In this document: one piece after another, positions 53,683 to 63,340 of the stretch | Position numbering within the stretch: position 1 is the first letter of the stretch | How the letters are laid out: each line of letters begins with the position of its first letter | DNA from: Bradyrhizobium sp. CCBAU 51765 | GTDB lineage: Bacteria > Pseudomonadota > Alphaproteobacteria > Rhizobiales > Xanthobacteraceae | Assembly (NCBI RefSeq): GCF_015291725.1 | Contig: NZ_CP030038.1 | Location: 4,143,001 to 4,207,000, forward strand | DNA length: 64,000 bases | Reading direction: 5' to 3' | Program-made: the position numbers and the translations under genes | Notes under the pieces: model-generated | Database searches by the model: none | Seen by the model: the letters and a program-made list of their open reading frames with translations, nothing else | What the model was told of the DNA's origin: nothing

Positions 53683-54459
53683 ATGTTGGTCGACAGTCAT
53701 TGCCATCTGGATTTTCCGGACTTTGCGGAAGATCTCGACGGGATCGTGTCGCGGGCGAGAGCGGCCGGCATCACGCGTATGGTCACGATCTCGACGCGGG
53801 TGCGCCGGCTGAAGGATCTGCTCGCGATCGCCGAACGCTATGACGACGTCTATTGCTCGGTCGGCACCCATCCGCACAACGCGGACGAGGAGGACGGCAT
53901 CGCGCCGGACGAGCTCGTTGCCCTGACGCAGCACCCCAAGGTCGTCGCGCTCGGCGAGGCCGGGCTCGACTATTTCTACGACAACGGCTCGCCGGAAGCG
54001 CAGGCGAGGGGCTTTCGCGCCCACATCGCCGCCGCCCGCGTCACCGGCCTGCCGCTGGTGATCCACACCCGCGAAGCCGACGAGGACTGCGCACGCATTC
54101 TGGAAGACGAGGTGGCAAAGGGATCGTTTCGCGCCGTGCTGCATTGTTACACGGGCGGACGCGAGCTGGCACTGAAGGCGGTGTCGCTCGGGCTCTATAT
54201 CGGCTTCACGGGAATCCTGACCTTCAAGAAATCAGAGGCCTTGCGCGCGCTTGCGGCCGAGCTGCCATCGGACCGTATCCTGGTTGAAACGGACTCGCCT
54301 TATCTTGCGCCTGGCAAGTTTCGAGGCAAGCGCAATGAGCCGGCCTATGTCGTCGAGGTGGCAAAAGTGCTCGCCGAGACACGCGGCGTGTCGTTTGACG
54401 AGATCTCGCGCCAGACAAGCGAAAACTTCTTCCGTCTGTTCTCGAAGGTGAATGCTTGA
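53683..54459 (+). CDS. TatD-family metal-dependent hydrolase/nuclease
   Basis: 258 residues. Seen: the first metal motif DSHCHLDFPDFAEDL, Glu in VALGEAGLDYFYDN, His in LVIHTREADEDCARIL, His in AVLHCYTGGRELAL, and Asp in ILVETDSPYLAPG. Together these are the TatD fold and metal site. The family includes DNases and D-aminoacyl-tRNA deacylase-like enzymes. It starts 10 bp after metG, an order conserved in many alphaproteobacteria. Confidence 0.93.
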   Translation: MLVDSHCHLDFPDFAEDLDGIVSRARAAGITRMVTISTRVRRLKDLLAIAERYDDVYCSVGTHPHNADEEDGIAPDELVALTQHPKVVALGEAGLDYFYDNGSPEAQARGFRAHIAAARVTGLPLVIHTREADEDCARILEDEVAKGSFRAVLHCYTGGRELALKAVSLGLYIGFTGILTFKKSEALRALAAELPSDRILVETDSPYLAPGKFRGKRNEPAYVVEVAKVLAETRGVSFDEISRQTSENFFRLFSKVNA

Positions 54460-54472
54460 GACTGGGGACCAC

Positions 54473-55270
54473 ATGACGTTGACGCTGACGATCCTGGGCT
54501 GCGGCTCCTCCGCCGGCGTGCCGCGCCCGGCGCTCGGCTGGGGCGCCTGTGATCCCAACAATCCCAAGAACCGCCGTCGCCGCTGCTCGCTGCTGGTCGA
54601 ACGGACGTCCGAGCACGGCACGACACGCATCGTGATCGACACCTCGCCGGATCTGCGCGAGCAGTTGCTCTCGACCAATGTCGACCACATCGACGCAGTG
54701 TTCCTGACGCACGAGCACGCCGACCAGACCCACGGCATGGACGATCTACGCTCGGTCGTCATGCACATGCGTCGTCGTATCCCGACCTACTTCAACCAGT
54801 CGACCGCCAAGGACATCCTGTCGCGCTTCTCCTATTGCTTCATCTCGCCGGAGGGCAGCGACTACCCGCCGATCCTGACTCGGCATTCGATCGAGGCGGG
54901 CGAGAGCCAGACCATCCTGGGGAAGGGCGGCGCGGTGACGATGACAGCCTTCCTGGTGCAGCACGGCAATATTCCCGCGCTCGGCTATCGCATCGGGGAT
55001 GCCGCCTACACGCCCGACCTCAACGACATCCCGCGCGAGAGCTGGGGCGCACTGGAAAATCTCGACCTCTGGATCGTCGATGGCCTGCGCTACACCAACC
55101 ATGTCAGCCATTTCAGCATCAACGACGCGCTGTCGTGGATCGAGCGATTCAAGCCGAAGCGCGCGGTCATCACCAACATGACCGCCGACGTCGACTACGA
55201 GGTCATCCGTCAGTCGCTGCCGGCCGGCGTTGTGCCAGCCTATGACGGGCTGCGGCTGGAGACGCACTGA
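54473..55270 (+). CDS. MBL-fold metallo-hydrolase (PhnP-like)
   Basis: 265 residues from ATG 54473, preceded by GGGGAC; an earlier TTG 54452 is possible. Metal-binding motif FLTHEHADQTHGMDDLR (H-x-H-x-D-x2-H), with further ligands near LVQHGNIPALGYRIG, LDLWIVDGLRYTNHVSHFSI, and the C-terminal NMTADVDYEVIRQ. The N-terminal LGCGSSAGVPRPALGWGACD matches PhnP-type phosphodiesterases. It follows TatD by 13 bp in the metG cluster, so a nucleotide phosphodiester substrate is plausible. Confidence 0.9.
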   Translation: MTLTLTILGCGSSAGVPRPALGWGACDPNNPKNRRRRCSLLVERTSEHGTTRIVIDTSPDLREQLLSTNVDHIDAVFLTHEHADQTHGMDDLRSVVMHMRRRIPTYFNQSTAKDILSRFSYCFISPEGSDYPPILTRHSIEAGESQTILGKGGAVTMTAFLVQHGNIPALGYRIGDAAYTPDLNDIPRESWGALENLDLWIVDGLRYTNHVSHFSINDALSWIERFKPKRAVITNMTADVDYEVIRQSLPAGVVPAYDGLRLETH

Positions 55271-55417
55271 ACCTGGGGTGGAAATTCTGGTGTCAGGCGG
55301 CATACTCCTTGCTTGCGCCCACCCCATCATGTTGATCTAACGTCTGAAAGACAGGCGTTGGACAGGGCGACATTCAGGTACGACCGGCACGGGTCGATTG
55401 AATCGCCTCGTGTGAGG

Positions 55418-56011
55418 ATGGGGATTGCGTTGGCAGGGGACGATGTAGCGGCTCGGGGACCGGCGCGACGCGCTCTGGACCTGCTTTATCTCGGCGCGGG
55501 CTACGCCGCGGGCGTCTTTCTGGTCGCGATCTTCGCAATCATGATGGCCATGTCGGTCGGGCGCCAATTTGCGATCAACATTCCCGCCGGCGATGATTTC
55601 GCGTCCTGGTGCATGGCCGCGATGGCTTTCCTAGGGCTTGCGCACACCTTCAAGCGCGGAGAGATGATCCGCGTCGGCCTGCTGCTGGAGCGTCTGCACG
55701 GGCGGACCAAGCAGATCGCCGAGATCACGGCGCTCGGTATCGCCACCGCCTTCATCCTCTATTTCACCCGCTATGCCGTGCAGATGACCTACGACTCCTG
55801 GCGCTTCAACGATGTGGCGCAGGGCGTCGTCGCGCTCCCGCTCTGGATTCCGCAGCTCGGCTTTGCCGGGGGCCTTGCGATCCTGTCGATCGCGCTCATC
55901 GATGAAATGGTCAATGTCGTCGGCGGCGGCCGCCCAAGCTACGAGAAGGGCTCGCCGGATGAGACGCCGGACGAATTCATCGAGCGCATCTCCCAGGGCG
56001 GCGGAGGTTGA
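55418..56011 (+). CDS. TRAP transporter small permease (DctQ)
   Basis: 197 residues. The start is uncertain (ATG 55418 or TTG 55430). Four TM segments: LYLGAGYAAGVFLVAIFAIM, FASWCMAAMAFLGLAHTFKR, ITALGIATAFILYFTRYAVQ, and LPLWIPQLGFAGGLAILSIA. The FGLAHTFKRGEMIRVGLL stretch is typical of DctQ. It starts the first TRAP operon and ends 2 bp before the large permease gene. Confidence 0.88.
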   Translation: MGIALAGDDVAARGPARRALDLLYLGAGYAAGVFLVAIFAIMMAMSVGRQFAINIPAGDDFASWCMAAMAFLGLAHTFKRGEMIRVGLLLERLHGRTKQIAEITALGIATAFILYFTRYAVQMTYDSWRFNDVAQGVVALPLWIPQLGFAGGLAILSIALIDEMVNVVGGGRPSYEKGSPDETPDEFIERISQGGGG

Positions 56012-56013
56012 CC

Positions 56014-57327
56014 ATGGCCAATCTCGGCATGATCGAGCTGTCGTTCGTTCTGCTCGGCGTCATGATCCTGCTGCTGGGAAGCGGCGTGTGGATCGCGGTC
56101 TCGCTTGGACTTGTCGGCTTCGTGGCGATGGCGCTGACGACGAGCCTTCCGCTCGGCGCCGTGCTCGCCACCACCACCTGGAGCGCCAGCTCGTCGTGGA
56201 CGCTGGCTGCGTTGCCGCTGTTCATCTGGATGGGCGAGATCCTCTTCCGCACCAAATTATCGGAAGAGATGTTCCGGGGGCTGTCGCCCTGGGTTCAGTG
56301 GCTGCCGGGACGCCTGACCCATGTCAACGTGATCGGCTGTGGCATCTTTGCTGCCGTGTCGGGCTCTTCGGCGGCGACCTGCGCGACGATCGGAAAAATC
56401 GCGCTGCCTGAGCTGGACAAGCGCGGCTACGACAAGAGCCTGAGTCTCGGATCGCTCGCGGGCGCGGGCACGCTCGGCCTCCTGATTCCGCCCTCGATCC
56501 CGATGGTGGTCTACGCGGTCACGGCGAACGTCTCCGTGCTACAGGTGTTTCTCGGCGGGTTCCTGCCGGGTGTGCTCGTGATGGTGCTCTATTCGGGCTA
56601 CATCATCATCTGGTCGCTGCTCAATCCCAAGAAGGTTCCGCCGCGCGATCCGCCGATGCCGTTCCGGCAGAAGCTTCAGGAATCGGCGAAGCTCGCACCC
56701 TGCCTGCTCCTGATCCTGGCCGTGTTTCTTTCTCTCGTGCTGGGCTTTGCGACCGCCACGGAATGCGCCGCATGGGGCGTCACGGGCGCGCTGCTGCTGG
56801 CGTGGTGGAGCGGTACGCTCACGCGCAAGAATTTCCTCGAAAGCATCATGAGTGCGACGCGCCTGACCTGCATGATCATGCTGATCCTGGCGGGTGCGGC
56901 CTATACCACGGCTGCGATGGCCTATACGGGCATTCCCGCCGCGCTCGCCACCTGGGTCCAGGGTCAACAGCTCACGCCGGGCATGCTCGCGCTGTATCTG
57001 AGCATCATGTACATCATCCTGGGATGCCTGATCGACGGCATCTCGATGATCGTCCTGACCGCCGTCATCGTGCTGCCGATGGTCAGGCAGGCCGGGCTCG
57101 ACCTGGTCTGGTTCGGCGTCTATCTCATCATTCACGTGGAAATGGCGCAGATCACGCCGCCGGTTGGATTCAATCTCTTCGTGCTCCAGAACATGAGCGG
57201 CCGTGATACGTTCACCGTTGCCCGGGCAGCGTTTCCGTTTTTCATCCTGCTGCTCGCGTCCGTGTTCATCATCACGGAGTATCCGCAGATCGTAATGTTC
57301 TTGCCCAAGCTCGCCTTCCCAGACTGA
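56014..57327 (+). CDS. TRAP transporter large permease (DctM)
   Basis: 437 residues with about twelve TM segments. Seen: the conserved WIAVSLGLVGFVAMAL, GIFAAVSGSSAATCATIGKI, LPELDKRGYDKSLSLGSLAG, then GTLGLLIPPSIPMVVYAV, all typical of DctM. It carries the Na+-coupled transport path. It is directly followed by its binding-protein gene (gap 42 bp). Confidence 0.93.
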   Translation: MANLGMIELSFVLLGVMILLLGSGVWIAVSLGLVGFVAMALTTSLPLGAVLATTTWSASSSWTLAALPLFIWMGEILFRTKLSEEMFRGLSPWVQWLPGRLTHVNVIGCGIFAAVSGSSAATCATIGKIALPELDKRGYDKSLSLGSLAGAGTLGLLIPPSIPMVVYAVTANVSVLQVFLGGFLPGVLVMVLYSGYIIIWSLLNPKKVPPRDPPMPFRQKLQESAKLAPCLLLILAVFLSLVLGFATATECAAWGVTGALLLAWWSGTLTRKNFLESIMSATRLTCMIMLILAGAAYTTAAMAYTGIPAALATWVQGQQLTPGMLALYLSIMYIILGCLIDGISMIVLTAVIVLPMVRQAGLDLVWFGVYLIIHVEMAQITPPVGFNLFVLQNMSGRDTFTVARAAFPFFILLLASVFIITEYPQIVMFLPKLAFPD

Positions 57328-57369
57328 GCGTGCAAAGTGTTCAAATTGACTGTGAGGAGAAGCCCGATA

Positions 57370-58344
57370 ATGTCCCGTTTAATCCGCGCATCCTTGATCG
57401 CCGGCGCCGTGCTCGCCGCGACGCCCGCCATGGCTCAGACCAAATGGAATCTGCCGGCGGCATATCCTGCCGACAATCCCCATTCCGAGAACCTCGTTGC
57501 GTTCGCCAAGGACGTCGAAGCCGCCACCTCCGGCAAGCTCCAGATCACGGTTCATCCGGGTGCCTCGCTGTTCAAGGCACCCGACATCAAGCGCGCGGTG
57601 GTGACCGGGCAGGCGCAGATGGGTGAGGTGCTGCTGTCGATCCACGAGAACGAGGATCCGCTCTTCGGCATCGACGTCGTGCCGTTCCTCGCGACCAGCT
57701 TCCCGGACGCGATGAAGCTGTATCAGGCCTCCAAGCCCTCGATCGTCAAGAAGCTCGATGCACAGGGTCTCAAGCTTCTGTTCGCCGTGCCGTGGGCGCC
57801 CCAGGGCGTCTATGTCAACAAGCCGCTAGCCTCGATCGAGGACATGAAGGGCCTGAAATGGCGGGCCTACAATGTCGGAACCGCGCGGATCGGCGAGCTG
57901 GTCGGCGCCCAGTCGGTCACGATCCAGGCGGCGGAATTGCCGCAGGCGCTGGCGACGGGCGTGGTGAACTCCTTCATGTCATCGGGCGGCACCGGCTACG
58001 ATGCGAAGGCCTGGGAGTCGCTCAAATATTTCTATGACGTGCAGGCCTGGATTCCGAAGGACTACACCTTCGTCAACAAGGCCGCATTCGAGGCGCTCGA
58101 CAAGCCGACCCAGGAGGCCATCCTCAAGGCCGCCGCGACCGCGGAGACCCGCGGTTGGAAAGCCTGGCAGGACAAGAGCACCTGGTACATCGACCAGCTC
58201 AAGGCGAAGGGCATGACGGTCGAGCCGCCAAGCCCGGCACTCAAGGCCGGCTTCCAGAAGATCGGCGAACAGCTCACGGCCGACTGGCTCAAGAAGGCCG
58301 GAGCCGACGGTCAGGCAGTGGTCGACGCCTACAGGAAGATGTGA
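57370..58344 (+). CDS. TRAP transporter substrate-binding protein (DctP)
   Basis: 324 residues from ATG 57370, with GAGGAGAAG upstream. Signal RLIRASLIAGAVLAATPAMA. Mature features: KWNLPAAYPADNPHSENLVA, VHPGASLFKAPDIKRAVVTG, and the carboxylate-binding Arg in LKWRAYNVGTARIGEL. The order DctQ-DctM-DctP is standard apart from position of the SBP. Ligand is probably a carboxylate; which one is not readable. Confidence 0.92.
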   Translation: MSRLIRASLIAGAVLAATPAMAQTKWNLPAAYPADNPHSENLVAFAKDVEAATSGKLQITVHPGASLFKAPDIKRAVVTGQAQMGEVLLSIHENEDPLFGIDVVPFLATSFPDAMKLYQASKPSIVKKLDAQGLKLLFAVPWAPQGVYVNKPLASIEDMKGLKWRAYNVGTARIGELVGAQSVTIQAAELPQALATGVVNSFMSSGGTGYDAKAWESLKYFYDVQAWIPKDYTFVNKAAFEALDKPTQEAILKAAATAETRGWKAWQDKSTWYIDQLKAKGMTVEPPSPALKAGFQKIGEQLTADWLKKAGADGQAVVDAYRKM

Positions 58345-58348
58345 AGAC

Positions 58349-58394
58349 GGAGAGAGCTTCCGCTCGCCGTGCTCGCGCGGGCGGAAGGCTCTCC
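58349..58394. terminator. Bidirectional hairpin between convergent genes
   Basis: GGAGAGAGCTTCCGC and GCGGAAGGCTCTCC form a long stem with one bulge and one mismatch. It lies between the DctP stop (58344) and the acyl-CoA synthetase stop (58404), so it can end both transcripts. Confidence 0.6.
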
Positions 58395-58403
58395 AGACGC
58401 CGT

Positions 58404-60065
58404 TCAGGCCGAGATCGCCTTCGCTGATCCGACCTCGTTGCGTAGCAGGAATTTCTGGATCTTGCCGGTCGAGGTCTTCGGGATGGGTCCGAACACGACC
58501 GCCTTCGGTGTCTTGAAGCCGCTCATATGCGAACGGCAGAAGGCGATGATGTCGGCCTCGCTGGCGCTGGCGCCGTCCTTCAATTCGACGAAGGCGCAGG
58601 GCACCTCACCCCATTTCGGATCGGGCTTGGCGACCACGGCTGCGAACAGCACGGCGGGGTGCTTGTAGAGGATGTCCTCGACCTCGACGGAGGAGATGTT
58701 CTCGCCGCCGGAAATGATGATGTCCTTGGAGCGGTCCTTGATGATGACGTAGCCATGCTCGTCGAGCACGCCGAGGTCGCCGGTGTGAAACCAGCCGCCT
58801 TCGAACGCTTCCTTGGTTGCCTTCTCGTTCTTGAGATACCCCTTCATCACGATGTTGCCGCGGAACATGACCTCGCCGATGGTCTCGCCGTCGCGCGGCA
58901 CGTCCTGCATTGTCTGCGGGTTGATGACGGTGACGGCTTCCTCGAGCGGGTAGGGCACACCCTGCCGCCGCTTCATTCGAGCCCGCTCGGCCGCCGGGAG
59001 CTCGTCCCAGCCGGGCTGTTCGGCGCAGACGGAGGCGGGGCCGTAGACCTCGGTCAGGCCGTACACGTGTGTCAGCTTGATGCCGATGCTTTCGGCGCCC
59101 TCCAGCACCGCGACCGGCGGCGCAGCGCCGGCGATCAGGCCGACGACGCGGCGGGCCGCATTGCCGGTTGACGTTTCCTTGGGCGCATCGGGCGCGTTGA
59201 TCAGCGTGTTGTAGACGATCGGCGCGCCGCACATGTGGGTGACGCCGTGCTGCTTGATCAGCTCGAAAATCTTCGTTGGCTCGACCTTGCGCAGGCAGAC
59301 ATTGATGCCGGCGGCGGCCGCGATGGTCCAGGGGAAGCACCAGCCGTTGCAGTGGAACATCGGCAGCGTCCAGAGATAGACCGGATGCTGGCCGAGATTG
59401 CCGGCGAGGATGTTGCTGACGGCGTTCAGGTACGCGCCGCGATGATGGGTGACGACGCCCTTGGGATTGCCCGTCGTGCCCGAGGTGTAGCTCAGCGCGA
59501 TCGCGTCCCATTCATCACTCGGCCTGACCGCCACGAAGCCGGGATCGCCTTGCGCAACGGCTGCCTCATACTCGATCTCGCCGATGCGCGTGCCGCCCTT
59601 GAACGATGCGTCGTCGACGTCGACCACAAGCGGCTTGGGGCCCTTCATCTGCGCGAGCGCATCAGTGATCACGCTGGAGAATTCGGGGTCGACCAGGATG
59701 ATCCTGGCGCCGCCATGGTCGAGCTGGAACGCGATGGAGGGCGCATCGAGGCGGATGTTGAGCGCGTTGAGCACGGCGCCGGTCATGGGCACGGCGAAAT
59801 GCGCCTCGTTCATCGCCGGAATGTTAGGCAGCATCGCCGCAACGGTGTCGCCGACGCCGATGCCCTTGCCCGCCAGCCACGACGCAAATCGCCTGCAGCG
59901 TTCATAGGTCTGCACCCAGGTGAAGCTGCGGCCCTCATAGACGGTGCTGACGTGATCGGGATAGACGGCGGCGCTGCGCGCGATGAAGCTCAGCGGGCTC
60001 AGCGGCACATAGTTGGCGGGTGTCTTGTCGAGGCCGATATTGTACGGGTTCTGCCGCTCACTCAT
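58404..60065 (-). CDS. Acyl-CoA synthetase (AMP-forming)
   Basis: 553 residues from ATG 60065. Activates a carboxylic acid to its CoA thioester via an acyl-adenylate. Seen: P-loop-like AMP motif SYTSGTTGNPKGVVTHHRGA, VYGLTEVYGPASVC, GWFHTGDLGVLDEHGYVIIK, and the C-terminal Lys region TSTGKIQKFLLR. Overall similar to medium/long-chain or methylmercaptopropionate-type ligases. It follows the second TRAP permease gene on the same strand (21 bp), so the imported acid is probably its substrate (inference). Confidence 0.9.
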   Translation of the reverse strand: MSERQNPYNIGLDKTPANYVPLSPLSFIARSAAVYPDHVSTVYEGRSFTWVQTYERCRRFASWLAGKGIGVGDTVAAMLPNIPAMNEAHFAVPMTGAVLNALNIRLDAPSIAFQLDHGGARIILVDPEFSSVITDALAQMKGPKPLVVDVDDASFKGGTRIGEIEYEAAVAQGDPGFVAVRPSDEWDAIALSYTSGTTGNPKGVVTHHRGAYLNAVSNILAGNLGQHPVYLWTLPMFHCNGWCFPWTIAAAAGINVCLRKVEPTKIFELIKQHGVTHMCGAPIVYNTLINAPDAPKETSTGNAARRVVGLIAGAAPPVAVLEGAESIGIKLTHVYGLTEVYGPASVCAEQPGWDELPAAERARMKRRQGVPYPLEEAVTVINPQTMQDVPRDGETIGEVMFRGNIVMKGYLKNEKATKEAFEGGWFHTGDLGVLDEHGYVIIKDRSKDIIISGGENISSVEVEDILYKHPAVLFAAVVAKPDPKWGEVPCAFVELKDGASASEADIIAFCRSHMSGFKTPKAVVFGPIPKTSTGKIQKFLLRNEVGSAKAISA

Positions 60066-60086
60066 CGACACACTCCTCAAATCGCG

Positions 60087-61976
60087 TCAAAGAAATCCGA
60101 TCGAGATCCAGGGGAAGATCGCGACGATGATCAGTCCCACCAGCAGCGCCAGCAGATAGCCCCAGATCGGCCTGATGCCCTCGGCCGGATCGACCCGTCC
60201 AATGGCGCAGGCCGCATAATAGCCGACGCCGAACGGCGGGGCGAATAGCCCGATACCCATGGCGAGAATGATCACCATGGCATAGTGCACCTCGTGCACG
60301 CCGACGGCGCGGGCGATCGGGAACAACAGCGGCCCGAACAGCACGATCGCCGGAATGCCCTCCAGCACGCTGCCGAGGATGACGAAGGCCAGGATCGAGA
60401 CAGCGATGAAGGTCGCCGCTCCGCCGGGCAGCCCCGTCATGGCGGCCGCCAGCGAACGCGAGAAGCCTGATTGGGTCAGGCCCCAGGCCATGCCGGTCGC
60501 CGTGCCGATGATCAGGAGGATCGCACCCGACAGCGCCGCCGTCTCGACCAGCATCGGAAACAGCCGCCGCCAGTCGAAGCGGCGGTAGACGAGGAGGCCG
60601 ACGAGGGCGCCATAGACGATGCCGATGGTGGAGACCTCGGTCGCGGTCGCGATGCCCTCGACCACGGCGTAGCGGATCACGAAAGGCAGCGCGAGCGCGG
60701 GCAGGGCGACGATGAAGGTCCTGCCGATCTCGGACGCCGTCGCGCGGCGGACGTGGCTCATGTCCTCGTGGCGGTAGCGCCACCACACCAGCATGCACAG
60801 CGTGATCGCGAGCACGACGCCGGGCAACAGGCCGCCTGTGAACAGGGCTGCGATCGAAACGCCGGTAACCGAGCCGATCGTGATCAGCACGAGGCTCGGC
60901 GGAATCGTCTCGGTCTGGGCGCCCGTCGCCGCAAGAAGCGCGACGAGGTCGCCAGGCTTGGCACCACGCTCTTTCATCTCGGGAAACAGCACGGGCGCGA
61001 CGGCGGCCATGTCTGCGGCCTTGGCGCCGGAAATGCCGGAGACCAGGTACATCGCGCCGACCAGCACGTAATGCAGGCCGCCCCTGACATGGCCGAGCAG
61101 GCTCGCCAGGAACGCCACCATGGCCCGCGCCATGCCGGTCATCTCGATCAGGAGGCCGAGGAACACGAACAACGGCACCGAGAGCAGGATGAGGTGGCTC
61201 ATGCCCTCGTCCATGCGCCCGACCAGCACCATGACCGGCGTGCGCGTGGCAAGCGCGAGATAGCCAAAGATCGCCAGGCCAAAGCCGAACGCAATGGGAA
61301 CACCGGCAAAGACACAAAAGCCGGCAACGCCGACGAAGAAGATGACGAGGTTGAGATTGCCGAGCTGCCGCAGGAGCGGCTCCGCCAGCCAGAACAGGCC
61401 GATTACGGCAGCAACGGTGACGAAGGCCGTTGCGACCATCCGGTAATCGGCCGCGCGCAGCAGCCGCAGCAAGGCAAAGGCTGCCATGAGGCCGATACCG
61501 GTCGGCAGCGCGGCGGCGCGCCACATGTTGGAGATCTGGAGCGCCGGGGTGGTTATGTAGCTCTCTTCGTAGGCATAGTCGAAGGACGGCCAGACGATCA
61601 GCGCCAGGAACGCCAGCGCCGCGCAGGTTGCGACCAGATCGAGATAGGCCCGCATCGCAGGCCCGGCGCTCGCGACGATCGCGGTCATGCGCATGTGCTC
61701 GGAGCGGCGGAAGGCGACCGCCGCGCCCAGCATGGCCAGCCAAAGGAACAGGATCGAAGCGAGTTCGTCGGACCAGATCAGCGGCCGGTGCAGGCCGTAG
61801 CGCGCGACCACCCCGGCGAACAGGATCACGATTTCGGCGACGACGAGAATCGCCGCCGGGACTTCGACGAGGAGGCCGAGCACGCGCTCGGTCGAGCCCA
61901 GCAACGAAGGTCGGCGAGGGGACTGCACAGCCACCTCGCCCGTTACTTCGGTCACCTCGACCTCGAAATGAGCCAT
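60087..61976 (-). CDS. Fused TRAP transporter permease (DctQ-DctM)
   Basis: 629 residues: both membrane subunits in one chain. The N-terminal DctQ part has AILVVAEIVILFAGVVARYG and SILFLWLAMLGAAVAFRRSE; the DctM part starts around residue 190 (GVAGFCVFAGVPIAFGFGLA) and has YLVSGISGAKAADMAAVAPV and ATGAQTETIPPSLVLITIGS. The gene lies between its binding-protein gene and the acyl-CoA synthetase gene, all on the minus strand. Confidence 0.92.
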   Translation of the reverse strand: MAHFEVEVTEVTGEVAVQSPRRPSLLGSTERVLGLLVEVPAAILVVAEIVILFAGVVARYGLHRPLIWSDELASILFLWLAMLGAAVAFRRSEHMRMTAIVASAGPAMRAYLDLVATCAALAFLALIVWPSFDYAYEESYITTPALQISNMWRAAALPTGIGLMAAFALLRLLRAADYRMVATAFVTVAAVIGLFWLAEPLLRQLGNLNLVIFFVGVAGFCVFAGVPIAFGFGLAIFGYLALATRTPVMVLVGRMDEGMSHLILLSVPLFVFLGLLIEMTGMARAMVAFLASLLGHVRGGLHYVLVGAMYLVSGISGAKAADMAAVAPVLFPEMKERGAKPGDLVALLAATGAQTETIPPSLVLITIGSVTGVSIAALFTGGLLPGVVLAITLCMLVWWRYRHEDMSHVRRATASEIGRTFIVALPALALPFVIRYAVVEGIATATEVSTIGIVYGALVGLLVYRRFDWRRLFPMLVETAALSGAILLIIGTATGMAWGLTQSGFSRSLAAAMTGLPGGAATFIAVSILAFVILGSVLEGIPAIVLFGPLLFPIARAVGVHEVHYAMVIILAMGIGLFAPPFGVGYYAACAIGRVDPAEGIRPIWGYLLALLVGLIIVAIFPWISIGFL

Positions 61977-61991
61977 GACGGCCCCGACGCG

Positions 61992-63023
61992 TTACGACAG
62001 CTTGCCGACGGCCTTTTCCAGGAGGTCCCAGGCCTGATCGCCGTACTTGCCTTTCCACTCGGCATAGAAGCCGGCGGTGCGCAGCTTGTCGCGGAACGGC
62101 GCCACGGCCGGCTGGTTGAAGGTCAGACCCTTGCCCGCGAGCTCCTGCTGCAGGCTGGCATTCAGCTTGGCGGTGTCTTCGCGCTCCTTCACGGCCGCGG
62201 CGTTGATGTTCTTGGCGACGATGGCGCGCACGTCCTGCGGCAGCTTTTCCCAGGCCCTGCGGTTGGCCAGGAACCAGAAGCCGTCCCACATGTGGTTGGT
62301 CAATGAGCAGTACTTCTGCACCTCGTAGAGTTTTGCCGTCGAGATGATCGCGAGCGGGTTCTCCTGGCCCTCGACGATCTTGGTCTGCAGCGCGGAATAG
62401 ACCTCGCTGAAATTGATCGAGGCGGGCGCCGCGTCGAGCGCCTTGAACATCGAGGTCCACAGCGGCGACACCGGCACGCGGATCTTGAAGCCCTTGAGGT
62501 CGTCCGGCCCGGTGATCGGCTTGGTCGACGACGTGGTCTGGCGGAAGCCGTTGTCCCAGATCCTGTCCATGACCTCGAGGCCGGCCTTCTTGATCTCGCT
62601 ACGGACATGGGCGCCGAGATCGCCGTCCATGGCCTTCCAGACCGTGTCGTAGTCCGGGAACGCGAAGCCGATGCCGTTGATGGACGCCGCCGGCACCAGG
62701 GTCGACAGGATCAGTCCTGACAGCGTGAAGAACTCGACGCCGCCGGAGCGGATCTGGCTCAGCATGTCGGTGTCGGACCCGAGCTGGTTGTTCGGGAAGA
62801 TCTGGAGGTCGAACTTGCCGCCGGTCTCGCTTTTGATCGCCGCAGCCATTTCCTTGGCGCGTACGTTCATCGGATGGGTGTCGGGCAGGTTGTTGGCATA
62901 TTTGTAGGTGAACTCGGCGCTCTGGGCGCGGGCCACATGGGGCGCACTGAGGCCGCCCAGAGCCGCGGTCGCGGCGGAGGCCTTGAGAAGCGTGCGTCGG
63001 GAAAAGCGCGTCGAAAAGACCAT
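61992..63023 (-). CDS. TRAP transporter substrate-binding protein (DctP), second system
   Basis: 343 residues. Tat-like signal seen in TRFSRRTLLKASAATAALGG, cleaved near HVARAQ. Seen: FTYKYANNLPDTHPMNVRAK, the ligand Arg in LKGFKIRVPVSPLWTSMF, and VEGQENPLAIISTAKLYEVQ, the DctP signature. First gene of the minus-strand operon SBP, QM fusion, acyl-CoA synthetase. Confidence 0.93.
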   Translation of the reverse strand: MVFSTRFSRRTLLKASAATAALGGLSAPHVARAQSAEFTYKYANNLPDTHPMNVRAKEMAAAIKSETGGKFDLQIFPNNQLGSDTDMLSQIRSGGVEFFTLSGLILSTLVPAASINGIGFAFPDYDTVWKAMDGDLGAHVRSEIKKAGLEVMDRIWDNGFRQTTSSTKPITGPDDLKGFKIRVPVSPLWTSMFKALDAAPASINFSEVYSALQTKIVEGQENPLAIISTAKLYEVQKYCSLTNHMWDGFWFLANRRAWEKLPQDVRAIVAKNINAAAVKEREDTAKLNASLQQELAGKGLTFNQPAVAPFRDKLRTAGFYAEWKGKYGDQAWDLLEKAVGKLS

Positions 63024-63180
63024 GGGTCTGCTTCCTCGGAAGGTTTGTTGTTGTTCTGAGATGCAAACCTATACGGACGGTCGGTCTTCAGGTCATCTGC
63101 GATCTCGCGAGGCCTCGCTTATTGCAGCCGGATAACGTCACGGCAATATCGGCTTTCGGCACACGGGGCCTGACAAAAAG

Positions 63181-63206
63181 TGCGAAAACAACCCCATGCA
63201 CAGTAG
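63181..63206 (-). repeat. 26-bp dispersed repeat, copy 2 (inverted)
   Basis: Exact reverse complement of 42998-43023. It lies in the 317-bp gap upstream of the second TRAP operon, with about 160 bp to the DctP start. Confidence 0.6.
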
Positions 63207-63284
63207 CCGTCAAGTGCTTTGGACGATGGTCGAGCGCAAGACCCGAAACGGCGCTGGAGCGAAGGTGCAATGAGAGGAATTTCA

Positions 63285-63330
63285 CCTAAATATCTGATCC
63301 AATTGTATATATAGATATTCCATAATATAC
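63285..63330. promoter_or_regulatory. AT-rich stretch with an inverted repeat
   Basis: About 45 bp of strongly AT-rich sequence (TATATATAGATATTC) in a GC-rich surrounding. AATATCT (63289-63295) and AGATATT (63313-63319) form an imperfectly spaced inverted repeat. It lies upstream of the TRAP operon and next to the leuC remnant. It may be an operator/promoter or simply a decay junction. Confidence 0.3.
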
Positions 63331-63340
63331 CTTATGCGAA

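Noticed and set aside
60058..62460. Long frames overlapping the fused TRAP permease on both strands
   Set aside because: The QM fusion frame has clear TM segments and DctM motifs; the others are compositional shadows.
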